Source: Nectonema munidae (Eukaryota > Nematomorpha > Nectonematoida > Nectonematidae). From it: a stretch of DNA of 64,000 nt. The DNA lies in the NCBI GenBank assembly GCA_030549495.1, contig JAUIRK010001043.1, positions 248,001-312,000 on the forward strand, read 5' to 3'. The position numbers were made by a program, and so were the translations under genes. Positions 1-13,400 of this stretch are shown piece after piece. Within the stretch, counting starts at the first letter, position 1. Each line of letters opens with the position of its first letter. The notes under the pieces are model-generated. The model was not told where the DNA came from. It saw nothing but the letters and a program-made list of their open reading frames with translations, and searched no databases.

Positions 1-54
1 TGCCATATTTTATAATCCTCATTAAAAATGATAAATTTTATAATAAATTTTTTT

Positions 55-590
55 TAACCCTTGGTGAACGGATGGGGTTCATTAGGACCCCAGTGAGTTT
101 TTATACTCAAGAATTTTTTTTAATTTTTTTTTTATTTAATTATTAATATTTTCTGTATTTTATCATTCGTAGTTCATGAATATTTATAAGTAATAATATC
201 TTGACAAAATCAATTTTCTAAAGAATAATACTCAATATTACTACTCCTGGGTTCTCATGGACCCCATCAGTTAGACAAAAAAATCGTGTACAAAATGTGG
301 CAAAGCTGTATGTGAAGTCCACTGTTTTTATATGTGTGAAGATTGCACACCAAATTAAATTCATTAATTTCATTATTATTTGTTTTAATAAAAAATAAAA
401 AAACTATAAATAAAGCGTTTTTTTATTAGTTTTTTTTTCAAGTGAACACTATAAAATTTATACATCATATGTTGTTTATATATATATATATATATATAGA
501 ATTTCATCACAAAAGTCTTAAACTCATACAAAAAGTAGTTATTTAAATATAATGAAATGGGGTCCACATGGACCCCATTAGCTTTCTAAG
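55..590 (+). mobile_element. piggyBac-type remnant with transposase C-terminus
   Basis: The left end looks like TTAA followed by CCCTTGGTGAACGG (55-71), the usual TTAA target and CCC start of piggyBac elements. At 281-358 a frame reads KSCTKCGKAVCEVHCFYMCE, DCTPN and a stop, which is the Cys/His-rich C-terminal zinc finger of piggyBac transposases. A near-palindromic motif of the form GGGGTYCAnnnGGACCCC occurs at about 75-97, 249-267 and 558-579. Only about 220 bp separates the left end from the C-terminus, so the element is internally deleted; no right TTAA end was found. It sits in a USP36 intron. Confidence 0.55.
477..498. repeat. (TA)n microsatellite
   Basis: Eleven TA units in a row inside the piggyBac remnant. 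Confidence 0.9.
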
Positions 591-871
591 TAACTTTGAA
601 GACTCAGTCCACGAAGAATATCACTTTTTTGTTTGAAACTTTTTAGATTCTTTCAAATTTTTATATCTACTTTTTATGAACGAAATTGAATTATCTTATT
701 TTTCATTAAAAATAAATATCAAGAAAAAAATAGAAGAATAATTGGCGGCCTTTGCATTCCTACTAAACAAAGATTTGCCTTTAATAAAAAATCACTATTT
801 CAGAAGAAAAAATTTTTTTTTTAGTACTTTGACAACAAATTTTAAGTATTTTTATGCATAAATTTATAACA

Positions 872-1000
872 TTGAAGTCTCGTTAGATACCGGCTTCTAT
901 GTCTCAAGGTCTTGGCTTCGATCCTGCGCCATGCCTACTTTCCTCATATTTCGATACCTTGATGAAAACATCCCACGCTACTCTTACTTCCATGTTCATG
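872..1000 (+). repeat. tRNA-derived SINE copy 1 (diverged)
   Basis: It shares the family core CTCAAGGTCTTGG then TTCGATCC and CATGCCTACTTTCCTCAT with the better copies at 35.9 and 54.8 kb. The B-box GGTTCGATCC is slightly changed. It lies in a USP36 intron. Confidence 0.65.
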
Positions 1001-1356
1001 CATGGAGGCAGGCGCCAATTTTTGTTCTTTTATTTTCAATACAATCGAGATAAGACCATAAAATTGCTAAATATTTTAAGATAACCACTTTCACAATAAG
1101 TAAAATTTGTAACAGCTTTAGTTAGGATCCATGTTTTTATTAGTTACATTGTATTGTGAAAAAATTTTTTCTATGATGATAAATCTCTACATAAGTCAAA
1201 GTGTAAGATAAGTCTAGCTTTGGGAGAAAAAATATTGATTTATTATAGTCCGAAAAATAAGGAATATGTGTTGGAAATTTAGTTTTTCTAATAATTTTCT
1301 ATGATTTTGAACTGAAGTGTTTTAAGCCTTAATCGCAAAAAAACTCTCCTTTTTAG

Positions 1357-1470
1357 GCGTCGATGCTGGATTTTGTGCGTTGTGTGAATTGCGCTTTCAC
1401 ATCAAAAGTTGTCTAAATCTTAATCCCAAATCCTTTTGGCAACCCCGAAAAATTCTTCAAAATATCAAAT
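1357..1470 (+). CDS. USP36: USP36-like exon 1 of window (Cys-rich segment)
   Basis: Acceptor TTTTTAG precedes 1357 and the donor GT is at 1471. It starts and ends in phase 1. It encodes VDAGFCALCELRFHIKSCLN and 18 more residues, matching the family segment just after the catalytic Cys box where USP36 reads GFCxxC and then a helix. The preceding exon must end in phase 1 and lies outside the window. Confidence 0.85.
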
Positions 1471-4400
1471 GTATTTTTTCTAATTTTTTTCTAAAAGCCA
1501 TTTTCTACATTTTACAGTTCCTTCTTCTTAGTGCCCGAATAATAATAATTGAATGGTAGGCATTGGAAATTGTTCAATCAAAGTTTTTCAAATTTTCGAT
1601 AATACTAGCATTTGTTTTTGGTCAGGATTGTAGTAATAACAGAAAACGCTTCATTGTAGATTAGATTCAGAATCAGATAAAGGTGCTTAAATGATGCCAC
1701 AATAATAGGTAACTAGTGCGTATATATACTCGTATAAAACAGTGCCTTGAAGTCGAGAATAAATGTGCATATTACAATTATAACAGATTCCTGAAGCAAT
1801 GACTTGATCAGTACAATGATTTAAAGGATGTTCGCCATTTGAAATAATCTAATATATAAAGATGGCAAAACTTTATGCAATGGGATATTTCGACTCTCCT
1901 GATCCTTTTTTCACCAATACCATATGTGAAGATAGGAAGAAAAGTCGAATAAGAAAGATAGAATGGGAGAGGATTGGTACAAGTGTGTGATCAATCATAG
2001 AAATATATTATAATATGAGATAAAGGCGATATTAAAGAACTAAAACTTAAAACTACTTTAAATAACTTTTACACAAAAGAATATAAATTGTAACTTTTAA
2101 ATATTTTGATTTCCGTCTTTTTCTGAACATTTTCATACTTCAGCTAACTTAAAAAATTCTCTGCCAGCTTTATTAACATATGAACATTTGGAGGATTAAT
2201 TGATGCTGATAACCGTTATGTTAGAGTCTGAAATCAAAATTCTCTTTAAAAAACAAAAAGTAATTAAGTTCAATAAAAAAATTGTCTTCTTTAGTATCCT
2301 TTTGTTAAAAGATGTAATGTAAGTGTAAATGGTTTTTTTTAACAAAAAAAGTTTCCTCGTCTTTTTTTACCCAGGGTCCATTTTTGGCGCTGCGAAAATT
2401 GATTTGGGCCCTAGTACTTTTCATCAGACTTCAAAACGTAAAAGTTTTTGAATTGAAGGAAAACAGCAACAAATATCTCGCTAATATATTTCACTAACTA
2501 TCGTGAGACTGTTCTATTTTTATATATTGTATGGTTTTACGCTTGAAAATTTTTTATATGACCTAGAATTAATTTTAAAATTTTGGGCCCATATTTAAAA
2601 AAGGTTAACGAGCGCCCTTCTAGATGCTTCTAGAATGGATGTTCGAATTGTGAATTTCTTTATTTGTTGATGCCTTCTTTACAGAGCATCGATGGAAAAG
2701 TTAGAGTAGTCCGGTATAATTGCTTGGCGGAACAATGTAAATGAAATTTTGATATTCTTACAAACTGATCAACTCCCAGCTCACTTGTCTTTGTATGCTT
2801 GGTGCTGTTATCTGCGAGTATACGCCGTGAGCTTGTTTAACCCTTTGAGGACGACTGTTGGCCTTAATCACCGTGTATTAGAGATATATCGGATATCCGC
2901 AAAAATTTGTACATCCTCTTAACTTCGTCATCAGCTGATCATTTAAGTTCCAACATTTGAATCCGCTCCTCAATTTTCAAAAAAAAATTTTCCTATTTAC
3001 CGCAAAGTTCTTATTTTTGGTTTGAATATTTTAGAGGGGTGGGGGTGGGGCTCCCTGTCTACATGCCCTTATGCGGCATGCGACTGGCAGTTTACCATTC
3101 TTTCACTAACCGATTGAACTGTTTACATTTCATAAAGGAAACTTCAAAGACTTGCTTACATTTAATGAATTTTTAATGATCTTTTTGTTTAAATGTCGTT
3201 TTTTTAGCTATTGCAAAAACGTTTCGTTATGGAACTCAGGAAGATGCTCACGAATTTTACATCCACCTTATCGAAGCCTTACATAAATGTCATGCAGATG
3301 GCTACAAAAAGTAAACGCTATCTTTCTATTTTTCTTGCTACACTTTATATTTGATTTGTATACCAATTAAAAATCGTAAGTTCTCTTTTATTTGATCGTG
3401 ATCACTAACAAACATTATGACCGGTTTTGGCTATTGAAGCCTTTTGAGCTTCACTTTGTGTCTCCAAACGCTTCCTTGGGGATTTTTAAGGTTCTTTCGG
3501 TTAAATTTGAACCGTATTAGGACCACCTCTACCATCACCATTGACAATTATCTCCACTGGACAATTACCCCACCACGACAACTATCTTCCTGGCAAACTG
3601 CGGCAAAGTATAAAAATAATGTTTGTATTTAAAATAATTTTGAAATAATCATTTTCAAAAAAATAATATAAGACAGTTGAAATAAGCAATATTTTATAAG
3701 AAAGCACATATGGTAATAATGTAAAAGCATACAAACATATGGCATGTTGAAATTTAAATACAACAACCTTATAAAAGAAAGAAAGTTAAGATTGTCATAA
3801 AGAAGTTAAAACTAAAAGTAAAAATCCTAAATATTCTACCACTTCCCCTCTTTTCCTGATTTCTAGTGATTGGCATTATTCGCTTTGAAACATCCAAATG
3901 TTTCCCTTGAGATGGCTGTCTAGCAAAACCTGTCAATCATTTAACCATATGTATTTGTTGTACTGCTTACTCTCCTTTCGTTCCCCGTATACCGTAGATT
4001 TAACCGTTTTAGCCCGTAGTTGCGGATTCCTAGTCCAGGTGAATCTAGTTGCTGTTAGCATTCTCCAAGCCGTGTAAGGTCTCTTTTCTCTGTTACAGAT
4101 CTTTACACTTTTTAAAGCAAAATATGCACGACGTAGATTGTTGCCTCACCTTTTGTCTTTTATGAGTGTGTTTTAATTCTATTTCCATATTTTCTCTAAT
4201 CGCAATGCTATAAAATGTTTTGTTATAAAGTTTAGACAAGTTTTCAGCTCACACCACGATGATTCACACAATATTTGGTGGTTTCTTTTTAAGCCAAGGT
4301 TTTTTTAATGATAGCACAACCTTTTTTTATTTTTGATTCAATCATTTTTTGCTTTAGTTATATGCAAGCAATGCAATTCACCCTCAAACACTTATGAGCC

Positions 4401-7400
4401 TTTTGTAGATGTCAGCTTGGACATTAAAGTTTGTTATTTAAAAAAAAACTAATATCTATGCTCTCCTCTTTTCACTTCTAGAATTATGAAAGCATTGTTA
4501 AAGCCTTATCTATTCACACTTCTCCAGAACAACTGTGTAGTCCTTGTAATCTTTACAAATGCGCCAAGTATTATTTTTTTTTAATATTGGTGTAAAATGT
4601 TAACTACATCTAATATTAGTGGTTAGACCGCCCGTTCCCAAGGGAGTAAGTCAGTCATTTTTTCAATTGAGTTTTTGAATGCAAGAAAAATGCTGTATCT
4701 GTTTATACTAGAGATTTGCGATAGATGATATAAATAAACAATAGATAGACTCAGTCTTCTATTAAAAAACAACACACTACTGATTTCGTTTTGCCTTGAA
4801 AATAAATTATTTTTCTTAATTTCACAAAATGTGTTTTAGTTGTTGTTGTTGTTTTTGGCACAAATATAAAGCTATCTCATTTTTAGCGCAATCTGTCAAT
4901 CAAATAGAAGTACTTTTTATTTGAGAGTGAGTTCTTATTTCCTTTTCATGGAAAAGTGATCACGGAGGAAAGTGTAAAATTTTTGTTACACATTCACACC
5001 AACCGGATAATCAAGCCCACATTCAGCAAATCTACATAAAAGCCGCCGTTATTGAGCTTTAGGTGTTGACTTCGAATTTCATTTAGTCTAGGTGACTAAT
5101 TCAAAGCATATATATTTTTTTATATGTTTTAAATATGATTAATCTTCTAAATGATCTTTCCTCTTCCTTAAACCTCATGTTTTTTGATACGCAATTTTCT
5201 AATTAAAGTGAAAAAGAGCGCATTTAAAATGAATAAAGACAAATTCTTACTTAACACCTCTCTCTCTCTGAAACAAAATGTTGGGAATGTGCGTGCATAG
5301 TATCTTTTAGAAGCAAAACCGGAAAAAGACTCACCCCTTTTTACAGCAAGCACTACTTGGATTACTTTAGGTGCAAGCAGAAGATGCCGGCCGTAAAAAA
5401 GGTTGCCTTCCACAAGTTTCCTCATGTTCTCGTTCTGCACCTCAAGAGATTTTCTTCAATGGGCAACAAGATCAATAGATTCATTCACTATCCTGAAAGC
5501 CTTAACCTCTTTCCATACTTGAGCAAGCAGTCTAAAGAATACTACAAGAGCTTCTCGAATGTAAAACTCCTTCCTATTCATTTGAGCAATGGCAAAATGC
5601 TAGAGCTCTGATTGTTTTGATCGAGATAAGTAGTGTTCGTATTTCACTGGCGACTGGTCATGTTTTACCATAGGCATGCAAGAAACTAAAATCGAATTTT
5701 TTCCCAAAAAATTTATGTATATAAAATTTTTTTTTAAATTCAACATGGCAGTAGGCGTCTCATTTTTACAAATGGCGAATTTCTTTTTATTTGGGTGTTT
5801 CAAAAGATTGAATATAGTTTTTTTCATTTTTAAAAAATATAATTTTATTCAGATAAAATTTTAATCTATATTTTTTTTTCTTCCTCCAATTTTAGCTTCT
5901 GGGTTATTTACAAAAAACGCGTAGGAATAATAAAAATTGACCGCCGTGAAATTTATACTGGCCATGACACTACCGCCAAAAAGCAAGAACCTATCAAAAT
6001 ATGACTGCTAATTTGCAAATGAAATAAAACTGGTAAATATAGTTAAATGTAATATTAATTCCATTAAATTATATATTTGATTTCAAAAGCAAATATTTTT
6101 TATTCTAGTTTTTTTCCATTTGTAATTCTGTTTCAACACTTTTGTTTACATAGCTTGTATCTTTTCTTATCTTTCGATCGATATTTTCAACTGAAAACCA
6201 GCACATGTAGAAAAAAACAGACTTTGATATATTTCAGGTCATAATAGATCAGTCTTCATTCGCACCATTGAATCTATTAAAGAGCGTTTTACTTCATTTC
6301 TACTAATAAGACTATCTCTTGAATGATAAACTCAATGAACAGAACAGAAAAGTGTTAAGTTTTGCACGCCGTTAGTATAAGGTTGCCGACCACTGGTGTA
6401 GACTGTACGGACTTGAGATTCTGAGCCAAATTCTGAAAAATAACACCAACCCAATGTATGATGTGTAGGCTTAGTTAAATTCAACTTTGTCAGTAGTTGA
6501 GGCATATACAGCATCTTACTTTTACAACTGGCGTATTTCTTTTTATTTGTGTGTTTCAAAAGATTGAATATAAAATTTTTTACATTTCTAATATTTCATA
6601 CAACACTTTTAATTTGTTATTTCAATTTTTTTCTCTTTTTTTTTAAAAAAAAATGGACAGATTAACTTTATAATTCATATGTTGAATTTATGAATTGTGT
6701 ATATATCTCTATATATAAACAATTTTAACACTACACATATATATTAACTATTTTTTATTAAAGACTCTATAACAAATATTTAGTTTCAAAATTTTCTTCA
6801 AACACACATTTTTATGAAGGGCATTTTGTAATTGTGTTTATGCTTTTAAATAAAAATAGCTTTTAACCGATCGATTGACCAAAGTCGATTGATATTGAAT
6901 CCATAGATATGCATAAGTTACAAAAATAGTTAGTCAAGAAAAGGGAAAAAATCAAACACAAGGTCGGGCAATGTCGTTTTTCAAAAGACATGCTATAATT
7001 ACACTACAGAGTATATTACAGGTGTTTATAGTGCACAATTTATGTATGAATGGAATGGAATTTGACTTGATTACTGAATGTTCTGCCTACATGACCCTGA
7101 TAAAAGTGTATAAACTTTTCTATATTTTTAGATACTTTTTAAATGTTTAGAACAAAGACACGATTAAAAATGGAACTTCCTTCGCCGATTCTTCTATTTT
7201 TCCCAATCTGCAGTATAACTTGTATGCTGTTTTGGTGCATAAAGGAGATTCATCGAATTGGGGCCACTATTTTGCTTTTTGCAAAGTTCAAAACGACATT
7301 TGGCACAAATTCGATGATTCTATGGTAAGATCCTTTTTCTTGCTTCATTTATTTGACTTTATTTATTTGGACCAAGGAACAAAGATCCCTCAAAAACAAA

Positions 7401-10400
7401 TGATGATGACTTTAATATGTTCATAAACATTGATAAAAATCATAAGTTTACACTTAATACAAATATAATTGGGTACTCAGGCAAAGAAAACACTTTCCTT
7501 GAGGATATCGAACTAATATTTCTTCAATTATCTGCAAAAGAAGAAGAAAATCAATTTTGAATTTTGAAAACAACAATTAAAATATTTATAGTAAAAAGTG
7601 GATCGCCATTTTAAAGGATGGAGTGGAGATGAATGAGTTTAATAATAATTCAATCGTAATATTTTTGGTTTATTTTAAAAAGGAAGGAAAATGGACAGTT
7701 GTTGGCGTGCATGTCTTTGGACTTTAGAGAAACAGCATCTGGCCATTTAAAAGATAATAATCTTTCTAGTTTTGAGTAGGTAGAGTTAGATGCCCTGTTC
7801 TTTTTTCCTAAATCTTCCAATAGCCGTTACTAACTTGATCATTAGTATTATTATCTCTAAAACTTTTTTTCCTTCTACGAAATTTGACTTTCTTAAGCTA
7901 AAAGTTTAAATTATGGTAAAAAGGTGAATTTTTAAAAATTTTTATCATTTCCAAGATTTTTTATTTCACCTCTTCTCGCAAATTCATTTAATGAAAATGG
8001 AAGCTTGCACGACACAAACATGCGATTCACCACAGTTATCCATTTTTTGCGCATAAACTAGTGAGAAGTAAATTCCAAATCATAATTTATCAATAAATCG
8101 TTTTGGCGTAGTGATTCCCAAATTTTTTTGGACAAATGGCCAAATTTAGAACCAACTTTGCATTAGAAGCCTGCGCCAAAAGGATGAAAGGGTCTTTTTA
8201 ATTAAGTGTGAAATTTTATTCTAGTTATTTTCATAAAATTAATAAATCAATACATTTGCGAAATTTTGATTATTTTTCTTGCAAATTTGCTATGTGGGCC
8301 GCAAAACAAGTAAAATCGTTATATAGGATGATGACAACTGCTAATCTCAAGTTACTACAAATAGTTAGTACGTGTCACTACAAATTTAACCCAGACTTTA
8401 ATATCACTTGAAAGTCAATTGTTTGGGGGAAATTATGGGTTGGGTGACATAAAATTTATAATTATTACAAAAAATATACGATTTGACAAATGCCTACATT
8501 TTGTAGTCATTTATCCCGATAAGGGTAATATCTGTATATTTCATTTCCATCTCATAATCAATTTGTATAAGCTTTTTATATTTCCCTAAAAAAACTTTTA
8601 AATTATAAAAGCTTTGTTACATCACAAGTTATATCAATAAATCGTGTTCATTACAATTAGTCTGTGAGGATAGAAATTGCAAGGAAAATACAAAAGATCA
8701 TTTTTGAAAAAGAGTATTTTGACCTGGTTAATTTTTTTATTATAAAAACCCTTATTTTTGTATTTAGGTTTCACAAGTTAATAAGCAATCAGCTTTAAAT
8801 CAACAGGCCTACATCCTTTTCTACATTAAAGATAAACGCACTTTCAACAACACCAAAGTAACTTTAAATTCTTTTTTCAGGGTTGGAAGTCCTAAAGTCA
8901 TTTTTAAGGTTGAAATAAGAGTCCGTTATTTTTAGGTACAGTAAAGCCTGTCTACAACGGTCGCTGACGGAAACTTTAAAAACTGCCCGTTATAAACAAG
9001 TGACCGTTATATGAAGGTTCTGACACAAAATGTTACCTAAAAACAAAAAGGAAACGATGGTAGTAAACAGTACACTAAAGGAGGTATAAAGGTCTCACTG
9101 AAAGAGTGTGTTTATATTAACCATAAAAATATGCCTGTAGTTAACACATCTTATTACAAAGTAGCCACTACATGTATAATATTTATATATGCAGGAAATA
9201 TATAAGCGTATATATCACTTGCATACTTTGATTTTAATTAGGGTTTGTGATAAAGTGACCGTTATACGTAGATTTTTTCTCCCTAAAATCTGACCGTTAT
9301 AAACGTGTGACCGTTCTATGAAGGGGAACATGAGATTACGTCATACAAATTTTAACGGGATTTTTTTTTATAGCGGCCGCTAAAGGCAGGTGACCGTTAG
9401 GACAGGTTAAAAAAATTAAATTTAAATAGTTTTTAATTATTTAAAGTTGGAGTCTTTGTAGGATTTTTGAAGTACTAGGAATCAGAGTCGAATATATTCC
9501 TTCTAACTCCTCAACTCTGATGTAAATAGAATTTTTTGGTTCTCAAAGCAAATCAGATGTCAAATTTTGGACGGGCTTAGTCCTTTGACTTATTAGATGC
9601 AGCACTTTCAATTGAGAATGTAATTTAGATTTTCAAAAAAAATTTCCCCAATATCTTTGAGTATATGTGATTTCCAATATGGCATTACTTCCTCTTAGCA
9701 TCAACATCCGCATCCACTATTTTCAAACATTTTTCTTTTTTCTATGTCCCGCAAAGTTAAAATTTTTTATGAATAGTACTTCTAACACACATACATTGAC
9801 ATTTCTCTAAATTTTTAAGTATAAAATAATAGCAATAATGATATCCGCATTTGTTTAAAATAAATCAATTCTGACATCTGCATCCTCTAGGATTTCAAAT
9901 TTGATATGCGCCCCATCCGTAGATACAAAAATCACATTCGATACATCTCTAGCGTAAATTTGTGCAAAATATTCAGAAATTTGATTAACTTGAATATAAG
10001 TCAAGTTATAAGTAAAGCCTTTCACAATCTTTTTTAGCACCTGTTTGATCCTTAGTCCTTAGAGGATCAGTGTTCCAAAAATGAAAATCTTCTTTTTATA
10101 TAAAATTCTATTGAAAAGGAATATTAGTATGAATTGTAAAGAGACTACTAATATAATTATAAAGAATTACTGGGAAGGAGAAAGCTTTGAACTATATATT
10201 TCAATAGGACCCATATTGTTTAGCTTACAAATTCGCTATCCGCTCGAAGCCTGTACTTTTTTTCTCCTATACTTCATATCGTATCTTATTTTGCCCTTAA
10301 TTCTAAACTGATCCTACTTTGGTAGCTCTAATTTCATCAGAAATGCATTTTGTGCAATCTATTTTCAAAAAACATTGAAAAAGATTTTGTTAAGAAATTA

Positions 10401-13400
10401 TTGATTTGAAATTTGATTTTTAAGTAATCGCTTTTGTTCACTGTTTATATTATAAGAATATTTGTACAAAGCATCCTTGAATTTATCAAAAAAGTCTTTT
10501 GACGGGTCTGAGTCTGAGACTCTAAAAATTTGAAAGTGTCTTCGACATTTTGAGGTCAAAGAGTTAATTCCAGGATTCCTAATTGAATAAGCAGAAAACA
10601 TACTCCTTAGATACCCTCGTTAATTTTTTTAAACAAATACAGCAAATCAATATGTTTTTGTTAATTGAAACTTAGCGGGAAAACTCTAAGTCTCGAAAAC
10701 TCGGAATAGAAAATTCGGTCTCACAAAACTGGATCTCAAATCCTAATTTGGAAAATTCGGTCTCAAAAAAGTATTCGCAATTAATTAGTTAGTTTTAATT
10801 AATAAATAGTTAGTTATTTTTTTTTCAATTTGACCATTTTTTCGAGCTATGAAGCCAAATGAGAGACAACAGAGTTCCCCTGTTTTTTCTACGAAAACCA
10901 TTTTTCATTTAATCTGAAGCTCTTTTACAGGGCATTGCCACTTTTCTATAACTTCACACTTTCATATTCAATGTAAATTTGAGAGCGAATTTTTTTAGCA
11001 CCATTCGAACAGACAATTACATAATAGAATTTTAAAAATATATTAATTTTGAATTCCTCAAAGTCTTGTTTCATTTCATTCTGCAAAACCTGTAGAGCTT
11101 CTACCTTTTTTACCTTATGAAATCTTGTTCTAGTTCAGCACATATGTATGAAGCCCCCAGCGTATTAGAGATATAGAGTTATTCGAGAAAATGCTTCCAT
11201 CATTTTTATTTACCTAAATGAGTAAAATAAATTTGTGAAAAAAATAAATAAAATGAAAATAGCATTTTTATCTCGCAAACGTTCCATCCTTGGAGAAAAA
11301 TAGAAGTGTAGAAGGAATTTTCTTATTGTAATTATAAAAATGAAATAAAATAGTTTTCTTTCATAATTTTCTTTTCTGCTTTAGACTAATCATATTTCAC
11401 CAGCTTCAAAACAAGCACTTGTACTCAATAACATCTCTAACATCGCGAACAGATCATCCAATGGTTTGCTAAAACAAAATGTTCTGAACCCTTTCAGCGT
11501 AAAGAGAAGTCTGGGTGGCGATGGAGGTAAAAGATTTTACTTTCTGATTTATTCCCTCTCCCACTCATCAAAATGCTTTTTCATGTGGGGAAAAATTGTA
11601 TATAATTTAAATGTCATCATTCATGAAACGAACTAAAAAGTTCATATTTATTCTCATTCTTCATTTAATGGAAAGTATGTGTGTTTTTATATGTCATAAA
11701 ATATTGCACTGCTTAAATTGTATTGCATGCAGCTTTTCAAATATGCAAAGTCTGAAGAAAAACATTTATACATACTATATATTGATTGATAAAAATCAAA
11801 TCGGGCAAAATAGAGTATAATTATTATTAATGGCCAACACTGAAGCGTCGTTTTAAAGGAGGACTGACCAATTTGATTTTTTCTTTTAAAAATATTTTTG
11901 CATTACGTTCTATTCTGAAATCGTAAAATGATTTAAAGGGCAGCGACTTTTAAAACATTCACAAAAAAAAGGATAATTTGTAGGATTAAACTGGTCAAAA
12001 AAATGTTTCAGTATAAATTTCTGTGTCATGTTTGAACTTGTAGATTCCTAAATTTTAGTCTCCAAAAAACAGCCAATAATCCGAATTCTTCATTATCCAT
12101 ATACAAAAAAATTTGAATACAAAAAGATTGAAGTCTTTTTAATAAAAACAATCACCCGTTTGCCGTTTTGGTAAATAAGTTTTGGCAATCTTTTGATTTT
12201 TTTTTCAAAATCTGGACAATTTCATTTTTTACGTAGTTTTTTTTTAATTTTCTTTTCTGAACAACGAAGGTGACATGTGATTGAAACAAAATATTTTGTC
12301 TAAATGATTTATCCCTCGTAAAATTTTCAATAATGGTCGAACTTTTTTTGTTTTTTCCGCCGTCATTTAAAAATTTTATTCGGGTATATCGAATTTCGAA
12401 GTAATCAATTACTGTTATTACTTTTCTTGTTTAGGACTTTTAAATTCTTCTTTACCCAATATTTTTACTTCCTCAAATAATGCACTCTTGACGAAATCAA
12501 CAAGTTTGACATCTTTAACAACTTCAGAACCTCTTAGTAAACTTGAAAAAACTCAATTCACCTTCAAGAATCCTAAATTCCATCCCAAATCTTTGTCAGT
12601 ACGCACTCCTCCAAGCTCTGAAGGTGTCCAAAAAAATGAAGCCCAGCAAGAAAGCGCTTCTCTGGGGATTGATAAGAGCGAATATTTTGGTATTTTTCCT
12701 TTCTCTTCGATTGAATTCACGACTACGGTTCGTTGAAACTCGGAAAATCTAAACCCAATTTATGCTCATATTCCTATTTATATTTATTATAGATTTTTTA
12801 GAAATAGTGTGTAGACTTAGAGTTCTATGTTAAATTGCAAATAACTCTTTATAAAATATATTTTTTTTGTTTATAATTGGATTTGTGTTGTTTTTAAGAC
12901 TTAGTCTTTATAAAACTTAGTTTTTAAAGTAACAATATCAACAACAAATATTCTTATATAATTAACAAAAAGATATATTTATTATTTGAAAATTGATACA
13001 ATATGATTTTGAGAAAAAAAACTTTAGACAAAAAATTTGTAGTCCGTAATGCACGTATACTCTGTTGTCGAAATAACAAATTTTATATTCTTTTCCTGGC
13101 AGTCAAAAAAATCCTTTGAAACTCAATCGGAAAAATGCATTGCCAGTCAAACTATCATTTTGTTTAAAGTGGACTCTTTATTGTCGTAGTATCAGATACT
13201 TACGCTTAGTGACCACTGGTTATCTAGCTTTCACATGTTTTGAATAAATGATATTAAGAGTTACAAAATGCAGTATCATAAACATTCCTTTGTGCAATTT
13301 GCCTCCAAAATTTCAACCATGTGTGCCTCAGGTTTAGACTAAATTTACTAGCCTTGCTTCTGTATGACACCATAAATCTTTTAGCGTTTTAAGTCCACTT

